Shown piece after piece: positions 37,505 to 47,344 of a DNA stretch of 52,423 nucleotides. The first letter of the stretch is position 1. Every line of letters begins with the position of its first letter. The notes beneath the pieces were generated by a model. The model ran no database searches, was not told where the DNA came from, and saw only the letters and a program-made list of their open reading frames with translations. The translations under genes were made by a program, and so were the position numbers. Source of the DNA: Nemertoderma westbladi (taxonomy: Eukaryota; Xenacoelomorpha; Nemertodermatida; Nemertodermatidae); assembly GCA_032718475.1 (NCBI GenBank), contig JAUCBJ010005796.1, positions 1 to 52,423 of the forward strand. The letters are read 5' to 3'.

Positions 37505-37516
37505 GGGGGGGGGGAG
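37505..37516 (+). other. Polypurine tract, G10-A-G
   Basis: Ten Gs then AG lie directly before the LTR start TGTGAGCGG. This is the expected site of plus-strand cDNA priming. Confidence 0.7.
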
Positions 37517-38112
37517 TGTGAGCGGATTCAATTCCGCATCATTACCCCCATAAAGTTGGGAAGTGGCACCCTTTTTCAGCAATATTGGAGATACGAGATT
37601 GATAACAACAAATCTCGTATCACACCCAATAACGGAGATAACACACACCCCAAAACGCACACAAAGGGAGGTTAGAGGTCAAACCACCTCGAGAGGGAAA
37701 AATAACCAACAGAACCAGCAGAGGGGGGAAGCACTCCCACAGAGGTGAAAGGCGTGAAGTAGGTTATGAGCCAATAGGAGCGGGAGAAAGCATCCACTGG
37801 ACAAAGGCTATGATAATGTAGGAATGATTAGATATATTATCAATATGTTGAGATACCAATTCAGTTATTCAGTCATTAGTTTGAGTGCAGACCGGTGATA
37901 TCTTTTACCGTCACCGTCACTACATATTATCAATATCCTACCTACCGGTACACTGCTACTGTCAATAACATCACATTAACTGTGCTATTATACATTTATT
38001 CATCTATCAATTATCAGCGAATATCAAAGCGATGTTATCGATACTCTCTTATTTCAAATACCACGGTGACGCGTAGTCTGACATCTGGTCGGGATCCCTT
38101 GATCCCGTCACA
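37517..38112 (+). repeat. 3' LTR of unfamiliar family, copy 1 (596 bp)
   Basis: It starts TGTGAGCGGATTCAATTCCGC, which folds on itself (GCGGA/TCCGC), and ends GGGATCCCTTGATCCCGTCACA. The start, the CCCATAAAGTT block and the GATCCCGTCACA end are shared with the LTR at 49,533-50,069. An 11-bp stem-loop (GATACGAGATT/AATCTCGTATC) lies at about 37,590-37,621. Confidence 0.82.
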
Positions 38113-38900
38113 TATTTTATGCGGATAACATTTGCTTATTCTCTCCCAGTGTTCAGGGATTGCGACTACTTAACAGAATTTGTGAAAAATATGTTATTGA
38201 ACATGATATTATCTTTATATTATCTTTAACCCATCTAAATCCAAATGTTTACATTTCTTACCGTTTCAAATAGGTAGGGCCGGTGATATTTTTTTGGGAG
38301 GAAAAATATTACCATATGTTCCAGAATTTACATATCTAGGTCATGTGCTCTCATGCAACCTTTCTGATGAAGCCGATATGAAACGTACCAAATGTTCTCT
38401 GTATTGCCGTGGCAATCAACTTACAAGATATTTTTCAAACTGTTCGAATTCTATAAAGTCTACTTTGTGTTACTCAATGTTATTGTTACAGTCTATATTG
38501 TGCTTCCCTATGGTCGGTATTTCGGGTGGAATCTTTGCGTAAGGTAAAGGTATTGTTTTATATAATATGGGTTTTAGGTTTCATTTAAATATAGTAGAAA
38601 CGACGATGCCGACACTATATTTGTCCAAAATCGCGTTAATACCTTTCTTTACGAGTATATACATGAGTATATACATACATTCCGGACTTATTACTCCTTG
38701 TTGAATAATGTTGATATCGAAATCTACTGTAATAACTCTCTTATTTCTGCTTGTTATAAGGGTTGCTCTGACTCAGTCCTTCGGGACCGTTGGAACACAC
38801 TATTAACGTAATTTAATTATCTGTAATTAATAATATATATAGCTATAATTATAAAACATTTATTGTATCTACAATGGGCTACGGCCCGAATAAATAAAAG
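38113..38900 (+). pseudogene. LINE reverse transcriptase 3' fragment (Jockey/CR1-like)
   Basis: The first codons after the LTR read FYADNICLFSPS, the catalytic YADD block with Asn for the second Asp, then LNRICEKYVIEHDIIF, NPSKSKCLHF after a frameshift, GGKILPYVPEFTYLGHVLS, DEADMKRT and a thumb region, and finally FVQNRVNTFLYEYIHEYIH and DRWNTLLT with a stop near 38,812. Stops and shifts are scattered. The 3' end carries GGGCTACGGCCCG then AATAAATAAAAG and TAA repeats, a typical LINE 3' terminus. Upstream domains are absent because the LTR takes their place. Confidence 0.8.
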
Positions 38901-39068
38901 TAATAATAATATTAATAAATATTTTAGAATATTTTTGCAATTTACACCGACTGGGGATATTTAACCCGATTTGGGGTAAATTATCATTTATGCTAAAAAC
39001 AAATATTTGAGAATTTCGATCACATTTTACTACGTTGCTCGCATTCAAGTTTATTTTTACTTTCATAG

Positions 39069-39536
39069 ATCCTGTTATTGCTGTGAATGTATACACCAGG
39101 TTCCAACCCAATAACCCAGAACCGACTGAATTAGGAAAATATTCATTTGATTATTGCGAAGGAGAAACAGCGAGTTGGAATATTTATTGTATCGGATATG
39201 ATCGTGTCAATAACCCTGGAACATCACAGACTAAGTTGTTGTTAAAGAAACTTGGGAATGGGGATAAGGTAGAACTCGCTACCTCAGACAAAATCATTGG
39301 TACTGGAGTTGTAATCACCGAATATCCAAGTCGAGGTTGTATAGTGAAGGGAACCTACCGTACAGATGACTCTCTCAAGTTTGATGAAGAATCAACCCAA
39401 CCATTTTACATCGACTACGAGTTTAGTGGCTGCACGGAGGAACACGCTGGCGAATACGACTGCGAACTAAGAGATACGTCTGGCGAATTCGATCCTTCTA
39501 GTAATGCCGTTACTGTCACATTCAATAGAGATAATT
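39069..39536 (+). CDS. Immunoglobulin-like domain exon (host gene, partial)
   Basis: The exon follows a pyrimidine-rich acceptor (TTTTTACTTTCATAG, AG at 39,067-39,068) and precedes a GTGAGT donor at 39,537. Its 468 bases keep one frame and both edges fall after the first base of a codon (phase 1-1), the hallmark of shuffled extracellular domains. The 156-residue product has five Cys, a candidate B-strand Cys in WNIYCIGY and an F-strand motif EEHAGEYDCELRD, the usual D-x-G-x-Y-x-C of Ig folds. It is longer than a typical 90-110-residue Ig domain; two extra Cys (RGCIV, FSGCTEE) could form a second disulphide. It is probably extracellular, in an adhesion or receptor-type protein. No other exon of the gene was found in the window. 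The fold is inferred from motifs, not a search. Confidence 0.65.
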
Positions 39537-40114
39537 GTGAGTATCGTATTTTGTTACAAATTATAAATATAACTTTATTCAGTTCGTCACGCTTTCGATC
39601 CAGTTCGGTCCACCCTAGTAGCACATAACGTTCACACACAGCTTTTGGACGTTGAGAACATGTCCACTCTATAAACGTCGCACATACTGTACCAGATTTC
39701 AACGTTCTAAATTAGTCTCCATATCGTCGGTAATTCGACAAAACCCCCTAAGTCGATTTTTGTAGTTTGGAGAAAAACGAAAAAAACTGAATATTTTAAG
39801 AAATCTTGAGTAATGCGATCTAATTTTTAACTAAATATATTCTAAAATAGCGTATAATTTGTTTGGGCACATATTTTTAGAGGTAAATCGCACTTTAGAC
39901 CATTTAATTTGACATCTGTTGTTTTGCCAGATTGTGAAACAAAATAGTTAGGTTAGAACATACAATTGAGGGGGGTTATCTTTAGCATGTGGGGTTTTAT
40001 CAGATACAGTCTGGCCCATTAAATGACTTATTAGTGGGTCTAACGGTACAATAAAGCAAAGCTCTTATATTAGAAACACTGTAATATTACAATTATTTTT
40101 ATAATTATTACTTC
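39537..40114. other. Presumed intron or intergenic DNA after the Ig exon
   Basis: AT-rich sequence with no coding signal. If the exon call holds, this is the start of the downstream intron, into which RTE-like copies inserted. Confidence 0.45.
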
Positions 40115-40645
40115 TACTATCAGCATGCTGCATTGCAACTGCATTATCATGTATTACATATATATTAATAATGCTATGCCGGCTTTGCCGTTTTGCCGAA
40201 TTGCGCTGTCACATCTCCCTATCACCCATGACATTTGCTAGATCATCCGCATCTTCAAGGCCAGTGTTTAGATACGCCTCTACCAGGCGTCCCAAAAAAG
40301 GCATGGGCTGTCCACCATGTTTATTTATTCGCCAAAGCACAACATTATGCACTGGCTGGTACTCACGGCGAAAGCAATGTCCTGCAAAGCGGAGGCGGTT
40401 CAGGTCAAGTGTCAAGTGTCAAGCTAAGGAAGACTAATGGATGTTTCCTCCAATGTTGTATAGAGTCTGATTTGAGATGTGTTCATTGTACTTGACACAA
40501 TGAACTCGGCGCATCATTCTTGTAAAAGTGCCATCCAGAGATTTGGAATAATCTGCAGTTAGAAGCCAGCATAGACTCCCATATACGAGTACTGGTTCTA
40601 CTGCTGCTCTAAAGAGAATCGAACCTTTAGATTCCGTTTTATTCC
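40115..40645 (-). mobile_element. RTE-like element fragment, minus strand
   Basis: It matches the 3' 500 bases of the RTE-like family, including coding for RLRFAGHCFRREYQPVHN and LANVMGDREM on the minus strand, and ends with GCAGCATGCTGATAGTAG. The 5' truncation lies near 40,645. Frameshifts are frequent, and a short CAAGTGT triplication occurs near 40,415. Confidence 0.85.
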
Positions 40646-41030
40646 ATGGGACAGCCCAGACTCCCTATTTTTATAACTGTTTGCGCTGTCTGGATTGTGG
40701 TGATCTTGCCACACCTGCTGTTGGAAACTAATTCATGTTCACCATCTTCCGTTAGCATTGATTGCTCGTCATTGATTGCCATAGAATCCGGTAGAGTGTC
40801 ATACTCAAGATTGATGCTATGAGAATCCGTAGGCCTAAGAGATAAAACAATCCCTTCTCAATTATTATGGTCTCAACACTTTCTACAATTAGCGGCTGAA
40901 GTCCTGTGCCATCATCATCTCTGATATTGTTGTTGTAGGCTTCTAAAACAGATACATCTCGATTCGTCATTGCTTCACCGTGAACATCGACAGCTACACT
41001 CAGTAACTGATTGAACATCTCCAGCTAAAC
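40646..41030 (-). pseudogene. Unrecognised hydrophilic coding-like segment between two RTE copies
   Basis: Minus-strand translation from about 41,018 gives LLSVAVDVHGEAMTNRDVS and DDDGTGLQPLIVESVETIII, and after a one-base shift near 40,855 SLRPTDSHSINLEYDTL, INDEQSMLTEDGEHELVSN and ITTIQTAQTVIKIG. The composition is protein-like and polar in that joined reading; the apparent membrane segment (LFYLLGLRILIAS) appears only in the unshifted frame and is probably a shadow. It could be a host exon or part of another element. It is flanked on both sides by RTE-like insertions in the same orientation. Confidence 0.3.
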
Positions 41031-41211
41031 TCTACAATCGGCCTGCTGCATTGAAACTGGTCATTGAGATGCTTTCTTAACAAAAATACTTTGCTACCAC
41101 CATGCAATCCACAATTGACAAGCCCAATGCAGGGTGCATTGAGAATGCTATACCGGCTTATCTACTAAGATTCACCGCCACAACTCCCTATCCCCCATGA
41201 CTTTCGCGAGA

Positions 41212-43135
41212 CTATTCGCATCTACAAAACCAGTGTCCTTTAAGAGGCGTCTTACAAGTTATGCTTATTTTCTTAATGGGGCTGCCAAAGCACAAGATTA
41301 CGCACAGGCTGGTCCTCACTGCGAAAACAATCGCCTGCAAAGTGGAGTGTTCAAGTGTCAAGCTTGGGGGAACCAATGAGACACCTCCAATGTTATATAG
41401 TGTCTGGTTGGAGAAGTGTGCATTGTACTTGACACAATGAACCCGGGCGTAGCATTCTTGTGAATGTGCCATCCAGAGATTTGGTGTCCTCAGCAGTTAG
41501 AGCCCAGCATGGACTCCCGTAGAGGAGTACTGGAACTACTGCTGCTCTAAATAATCGGACCTTAAGTTTCCGATTAATTCTCGTTGAGTTCCAAATCCTG
41601 GAAAGCCTATTCAAGGCTGCCCATGCCTTTCCCTTACGTATTCGAAGGTTCTCACCTGATTTCCGGATCCATGATCCCAGGTAACAGAAGTCGTCGACAT
41701 GCTCAAGCATACCATCCTTTGAGCTTATGCTCATCCGATCAGATCCCGATCTTGCTGAGGACTTTCAAAGTTAACTGTCAGAATTTTGGTCTTTCTGGAG
41801 TTAATAAAAAGACCAACACTAGAAGCAGCATGTTCTAATGAGCTGAGGAGCTGTTGGGCTCCCTCTAGTGATTCTGAGAGTAATCCTAAGTCATCAGCAA
41901 AGTCTAGATCAGTTAGGTACTTGGCAGGATTTCCTCGACTTCTGGAGCCAGTAGGTGGAGATATCATCACCCCATCATCATTATGATGATCTAAGGACAT
42001 GCGTAGAACATACAAGAACCACAATAATGAATAAGAATGGTGCAAGTGTGTCTCCTTGGAGGACGCCCCATAACACTTCAAATGGTTCTGTGTCACCGTC
42101 AACAGTAGACACAAATGTTGTCGAACCATCGTATACTGATCTGATTGCTGCAATAATTTCATCAGGAATCCCATATAATGAAAGTATGCTGAACATACGT
42201 GAGCGAGAGAATGAATCAAAGGCCTTGAAGTCAACAAAGATAACAGCCAGATGCCTGTCTTTCTTTTTTGATAACTCTTCAATTATCCTTCTAAGTGCCA
42301 AAATGGGCTCCATGGTCCCACGACCTTTACGGAGCCCATTCTGATTTCCACGGAGCAGTCTCTCAATGGGATCCCTGATGCGATTTAATAGAATCCTATT
42401 GTATAGCTTTGCAGCAATCGAGATCAATGAGATTCCCCGAAAAGAACCATACAGTGTTAGGTTGCCCTTCTTGGGAACTGGCACCAACTTATTTTGTTTC
42501 ATTTCTTGGGGGACTCTTGTTGTACGGTACATGTCTACTATGATGGGATGGATGAGCTTTAAACACTCAGGTATTTTAAAGACCTCAGGGGGAACACCAT
42601 CTACTCCACTGGCACGATTGGTCTTAATGCTCTTTGCAGCAGCCTTCACTTCTGCAAAGGAGATATCGCCAATGGGAATACAAGACTCAGACTCAGGAGT
42701 ACAGACTCAGACACCTTTACTTCTATAAAGTTATCAGGCAATACCCTGTCATTATTGAGGAGCTTTCCAAAGTGGGCTTTCCAACCATTGAGGCGATCGG
42801 CTGGTGATTCAGCCTTAACCTTGGTGGTTGGTTGGCTTTTCCGCCCAGTAAGCAGATTGATCGATTTCCATGCCTGGGATGATTGCCTGCTGTCGTCAGC
42901 ATCATTGATGGCATCAACCTGTTGGTTTATTAGCTCCTGTAGATTAACAGAGTACTGCCTGTTCAGGGACCTAGATGCAGCCTTAACTGCATTCTTGGCC
43001 GCTGTAGTCTGTTTGAGTCGGGACTCTTTCTGCGCCTTATGAAGGTCATTTCGGCACTTTTGAATTTTGTTGTCAGTCCAGGGGGCCCTTTTCCTGTTTC
43101 GAGGGTATACAGGAACTGTTTCTGCAGCTGCTAAC
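41212..43135 (-). pseudogene. Reverse transcriptase half of RTE-like copy 2
   Basis: The minus strand after the insertion reads RAPWTDNKIQKCRNDL, then a linker, SGVDGVPPEVFK, KLVPVPKKGNL, FRGISLISIAAKLYNR, RKGRGTMEPILALRR, the first catalytic block as AVIFVDFKAFDSF, LYGIPDEIIAAIRSVYDG, GVLQGDTLAPFLFII, the second as LDFADDLGLLSES, and VGLFINSRKTKI. This half is the better preserved of the two RT copies: both catalytic Asp blocks are intact in a 222-codon open frame (41,981-42,649) and an overlapping one. Frameshifts near 41,985 and a stop after ESPQQDRDLIG break the C-terminal third, which still shows FCYLGSWIRK and MLEHVDD. A small local duplication near 42,690 is not in copy 1. Confidence 0.88.
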
Positions 43136-43139
43136 TTAA

Positions 43140-44026
43140 GGGGGGGGGGGGGGGGGGGGTATACCCCCCCATGAACCTTTTTTTTAAATGGCTGTCAATT
43201 ATTGTTAAATGATAATATTGCTATTATGTCATGGTCAACCACTGTATGGAAGGCCAAATAGCCTTTATAGTAAAATTTGAAAATTGGTAGCCTCCCTCTA
43301 GCGGCTGGCGGCGGAATTAAAGATTTCACTAAAATTGCTACTAGTCCCTCAATTTTGGTCCAAATTCCTTGAAACCAACTTTTTTGGACTCAGCGTGATC
43401 AACTCTACAAAAGTTATCTTATAGAATTTTTAATTAGCCAATTTTATTTTAATTAATTAATTTAATTAATTAATTATCATATTTTTAATTAAAAGTGGCT
43501 AATTAGAAAAAATGGTAATATTTATCAAAATTCCATAAGATAACTTTTAAAGAGCTTCCAAAGCTCGTTCGAATGAGCGATAAACGAAGAAAATTGGTTG
43601 AAAAATGACGGAGGAGTAGTAATTTGAAAATGAAAAATGTCATTCCGAGAAAATGCCCTTCAAAGTTTAAACCATCCCGCCAAAATTGGCTGTCTGTGTT
43701 CTGGTTGGTTAATTATTTCATGGCACGAATAATGCACACCAACGAGTTAAAATGTTCATTTCTGGGGTTTTAGGGGTCGCTGATTTCATTTCCGATGTCA
43801 GTTTTAATTTTTAGTGGAATCTAGTCTATCTGTCTGTCTGTCGGTCTTCTGTCTTTCTTACAATTTGACGGACAGACCGTCATACGGAAAAACGGTGATA
43901 ACTCGAGAACTGAAATAGGTCTCACTAAGCGGTTTTCAGATTTGTAATCCTCATTAAATTCTGCTCTAAGTGAGATAAAGAAACAATAATTTGAAAATTT
44001 TACCCGAGGGGGGGTATACCCCCCCC
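43140..44026. mobile_element. MITE-like element with TTAA duplication and self-palindromic ends
   Basis: TTAA lies at both edges (43,136-43,139 and 44,027-44,030). RTE-like copy 1 has a single uninterrupted TTAA at the same codon, so the target duplication is proven inside the window. Both ends carry the same G-run, TATA, C7 palindrome: G20-TATA-C7 on the left and G7-TATA-C7 on the right. No transposase frame is present, so it is non-autonomous. TTAA duplications are known for piggyBac-type transposons and some others; which one moved it is not decided. Confidence 0.88.
43409..43548. other. Long internal hairpin of the MITE-like element
   Basis: AAAAGTTATCTTATAGAATT and TAATTAGCCA (43,409-43,440) pair with TGGCTAATTA (43,496) and AAAATTCCATAAGATAAC (to 43,548), enclosing TTAATTAA runs. 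This gives the element a foldback core as well as inverted ends. Confidence 0.8.
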
Positions 44027-44030
44027 TTAA

Positions 44031-45339
44031 CTGCTTCTGTAAAGGCAGTATAGCCCTCACAGTGATCTGCCGCCTCAGAGGCAAGAGCCTCATACCTGTT
44101 GCTCAGCTGTAGTGTGAAGCTGGATCTCACACTTGGCTGTTGCAACAGAGAGGACCAGTCATGCCGCGGCAAGGCAGATTTCGTTGTTCTGCTAGCACGC
44201 AGACTAAGTCTTACCTTGGCCACAATAAGGCGGTGATCACTGGAGAAGGGTCGAAGTGTAAATGCATTACAGTCTTGTATAGAGCTCCTGTATTTCCTAC
44301 GAAACAGAATATGGTCTATCTGGGACTTGTGACCACTGGGTCCACTATGAGTCCATAGCTTTCCAGTTCGCTTCTTGAACTGGGTTCCAGCCGAAAACAA
44401 TCCATTTCCAGAGATAAAATCCTGAAGATAGACAGAATTTCGGTTAACACTATTGCTATAGACCCAGGGCGATGTAGGTAATTGATGCAGACTTGCATTA
44501 AAGTCTCCCAGGAATGTTAAGAATGCATGCTGATCCACTCTATCAGTAGCTGCTTGTAGATTGTGGTAGAAATTTTCCACCTCCTTTACAGGGGCAACAC
44601 TAGTTGGAGAGTAGCACACAATCAGAACCACCTTAGGAAACTTCTTAGCCAGTCTTCCAGAACATGAGAAGTGGCAACGGATGATGCGGTTAGAGATTTG
44701 GTCTATTTTGTCCAATGCTGCATGTGCAGTTGGATTCATCAATAGACCAATTCCACCATTGCCGCTATCATCTGCTGACGCGAGGGCGAGTCGCCAACCG
44801 CCCCCCATGTCCTTAATCAGAACCTCATCAGTCTGTCCAGTCTGCATTCGGTGCTCTTGAACACCCACTGCGCTAAGAGAAAGCTTATCTGCCAAGGCAG
44901 TCAGCTCACCTTGTCGCATTGGGGACCCGAGTGTTAGGGTGTTTACTGAGGCTAGTCTAGTGACTTGCCTCAGATTCACCAATGGCTTTGTTGGTCGGGG
45001 TGGAACATGAGAGTAGCCTCCAACTCCAGAATCCCTCTCCCCATCACAATCTGGCCTCCCTGGTGACCCAGGGTTTGGGCCAGAAAGGTCATCAGGAAAG
45101 GGACTCAAAGAATTGTTGACTGCTCTCTCTCCAGTAGGGGGTGAGACAGGCAGCCGGTCAGGAGTTAACTGACGCCTGTGAGGCCGATTGTGTCCGGTAA
45201 TTCCACTGGCCTCTAGTGGCCGGACCTCCGCATTGCTAATGTAATCCATAGTGGGGGTTGGGGGGTGCTTTTTTGCCGAGTCAGCTCTCGGGGCAAATAC
45301 CACACCCTGGTTTGCCATTCCACAGGGTGGGTGTCGCAA
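44031..45339 (-). pseudogene. APE endonuclease and N-terminus of RTE-like copy 2
   Basis: The open frame starts at Met 45,339 and runs without a stop to the insertion, about 436 codons. The first 140 residues are a Pro/Arg-rich, low-complexity extension (TGHNRPHRRQLTPDRLPVS) of unknown role. Then come endonuclease landmarks: VGVQEHRM (metal-binding Glu), GGIGLLMNP, IVCYSPTS, LGDFNASLH (catalytic Asp/Asn), and RPFSSDHRLIVAK (catalytic Asp-His). All catalytic residues are intact, unlike copy 1. The frame then runs into the TTAA-flanked element and would add about 20 foreign residues, so the full enzyme is cut off from its RT. The start is uncertain because no ORF1 or splice leader was identified. 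Confidence 0.88.
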
Positions 45340-45734
45340 TGGAGTCAGATATGAGGCCCATCACCCATATCTACTCTGGCGCACATGACCCACCATTGGC
45401 TGTTGCAGCTCATCTGCTGGGTCATGCCCTGTACCCTTGCTGCCAGGTGCAGGTCGCAGTGAAGTGCTCTCAGAGTGGACATGAGAACACTCTACTCCTG
45501 ACCAGCCATTGGTAGATCACCATCTGCCTGGTCAGGCCATATACCCCTGCAGCCAAGTATATGGGTCCTTAATCCAGGACCAAGGGCGTCCTTATCCCAG
45601 AACGAAGGGGGTCCTAGTTACAGGACCAGATTTGCCCTAGTAAAAGGGGTCTATGCAGCTACAGGTGGCACCTCCTTTATGCTGCATGGAGGTGGCAAGT
45701 TTTCTTGATCAATGACCTAGAATACCTGACCTGA
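45340..45734 (-). other. Probable 5' leader of RTE-like copy 2
   Basis: It lacks an open frame continuous with the ORF and carries a short repeated block GGxGTCCTxxxxCCAGxAC (three times at 45,568-45,634). Its outer edge is set where the opposite-strand endonuclease remnant begins; no terminal duplication was found. Confidence 0.45.
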
Positions 45735-45747
45735 CACAGAGCAGTTA

Positions 45748-46557
45748 GTGGCCTGTCTTCCTGCCAGCCAGCGTCAAACCATTGAACGGGCCGTTACTAA
45801 TAAGACTGGCGGATGGCTCACAGCCCAACCATCAGCCGTGGATTACACCGACCTCAGTCCCAACGAGTTCCGTGATAGCCTAGCACTCCGAAATGGTCTC
45901 ATTCCACCGAGCCTCCCGACTAATTGCGAAGGCTGTGGCGGGCATTTCACCACATCTCATGCCCTCAGCTGCAAATCTGGGGGCCTGGTGATAAAACGCC
46001 ACGATGAATTGCGCGAGGTATTCTGGGATCTGGGATCTCATGGCTTCTGTATTTGGCACTTCCAGTGTAGAGCGTGAGGTGACACTTTCCCGGGTTACCT
46101 TGATGAAGAGGGCAACACAGTCGGTGGAGTTCGCGCCGACCTGGTCAGCCGAGGGGTCTGGGGAAATCAACAGGTTGCGTCGTTCGACATTGCGGTAATC
46201 AACCCTGACGCAACTTCGTATATCCAGGCCAACCGGTCGACAGAGTCCCTCCTTGAGCAGCGGGCACGCCAGAAGAAGTTGCACTGCCAGGTTGTATGTG
46301 AAGACAGGCGCATGGCCTTCACATCTCTAGTAGGTACCACCGACGGAGTGTGGTGTGCAGAAGCCAAGATCCTCATCCGGCACCTGGCTGAAACCCTCGT
46401 GGATAGACAGGAATCAATGAGGAACCGAGGAATCGCCTGCATCCTGGGTGGAGTGCGTCGGAGACTGGAATTTGCCCTCCTGCGATCAAGCTCCCTCTGT
46501 CTTCGAGGTGAACGGCGTTCCTGGTGCGGACTCGGATTCGGGACGGCTCCAGATTGA
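45748..46557 (+). pseudogene. Restriction-like endonuclease region of a retroelement
   Basis: One frame runs through with a single in-frame TGA at 46,075-46,077. The first part has LALRNGLIPPSLPTNCEGCG, then HALSCKSGGLVIKRHDEL, a Cys/His metal-binding block (C-x2-C-x7-H-x4-C). After the stop come VRADLVSRGVWGNQQVASFD, IAVINPDATSY, a Lys/Arg helix, FTSLVGTTDGV, an LIRHLAETL helix and SSLCLRGERRSW. This series (Y/NGL-P-LP-C-GC, HxLxCKxGGLV-x-RH, RxD-RGVW-FD-xV, FTPLV-G, LCLRG) recurs at the C-terminus of retroelement RT proteins in cnidarians and protists, with a PD-(D/E)XK-like core (from memory of the family, not searched). The RT it belonged to is not in the window. Upstream it meets the RTE-like leader head to head. 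Confidence 0.6.
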
Positions 46558-47344
46558 GGGGAACCACGCCGATATGAAGACCCAATCGACTGTGGAATTC
46601 GGTCAGGACTGGGCCTACAACAAGTGGGCGACTACGACACCTTCCGCCGCAGTTGCGCCCACTGCCACTCACGCCACAAGGCAGACTGCACCATCGGCTG
46701 GAGGCGCCAGTGATTGGGGCGGGGCCAACAAGGCGTGGCGATTGGTGGAACGAATGGGGAACGGCGGTGGAGAAACTGTTGAATGGAACTTTGGTGAAAT
46801 GTTATTGTCTGCCGTCCGTACTAATTAATTATTGTGCTAATTGATTTAGTTTCATTGGTTTAGATTATATTCATTTTTATATAAAATTTAATCCATTTAT
46901 TTATTAAATAGAAGAAAATATCCTCGCGCAGGTCCAAAATAATTAATATTCTAGAATAGAGTAAAAAATACATTAGAATAATGTAGATTTACGTCATAAA
47001 ATGTATGCCATTTCTTATTTATTTATTTAAATTTCTTAAGTACCGATTTTGGGATAGAATTGCTCAATTTTATTCTGATAACTGATCCTCGTCCTGCGCG
47101 ATGACCCCATGAACGTGTTAAATTACAGGCTCTGATGACCTGACTGTCCGTATTTAACGGACTTTTCTTGAATTGGCAGACATTTGTAAACACTGGATTG
47201 AAAATGGAGTACAGCAGAATAGGCCATAGCCTAGAACCCACCTGTTCGCGCTTTTAGACCTTTAGCAGTTTAACCTGCCAATTTTAGTTGTCTTCTAATT
47301 TATAAATCGACTTTAGCCAATAAAAATTATTGATTACACTGAAA
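46558..47344. other. Spacer without recognised genes
   Basis: The first 270 bases stay GC-rich and partly open on the plus strand, probably more of the same decayed retroelement. From about 46,830 the DNA is AT-rich. A minus-strand stretch at 47,055-47,240 reads weakly protein-like but was not identified. Confidence 0.45.

Larger units (their letters stand above)
31498..38112 (+). mobile_element. Unfamiliar LTR retrotransposon, copy 1 (5' LTR missing)
   Basis: The left edge is set where GTAACTGAACTACCCAGC resembles the leader that follows the LTR of copy 2 (50,070). Gag follows, then a long repeat-rich 3' half, a stem-loop, a G-rich polypurine tract and an LTR ending in CA at 38,112. No protease, RT or integrase was recognised between 34.7 and 37.5 kb, so this copy is either internally deleted or a non-autonomous derivative. 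Family membership (BEL, Gypsy or other) cannot be decided without pol. Confidence 0.7.
41036..45734 (-). mobile_element. RTE-like non-LTR retrotransposon, copy 2 (near full length)
   Basis: Read on the minus strand: a leader, an ORF starting at 45,339 with an N-terminal Pro-rich extension, APE endonuclease, RT, and a 3' end at about 41,036. It covers all of copy 1 plus the region copy 1 lacks at its 5' end. It is interrupted by an 887-bp TTAA-flanked insertion at 43,140-44,026. Stops and frameshifts cluster in the 3' third. Confidence 0.9.

Noticed and set aside
42486-44093. Chimeric RTE-MITE protein ending (GGVYPPSGKIF...) as a functional fusion
   Set aside because: It is simply the endonuclease frame running into inserted DNA until the next stop; it lacks RT and any conserved domain.
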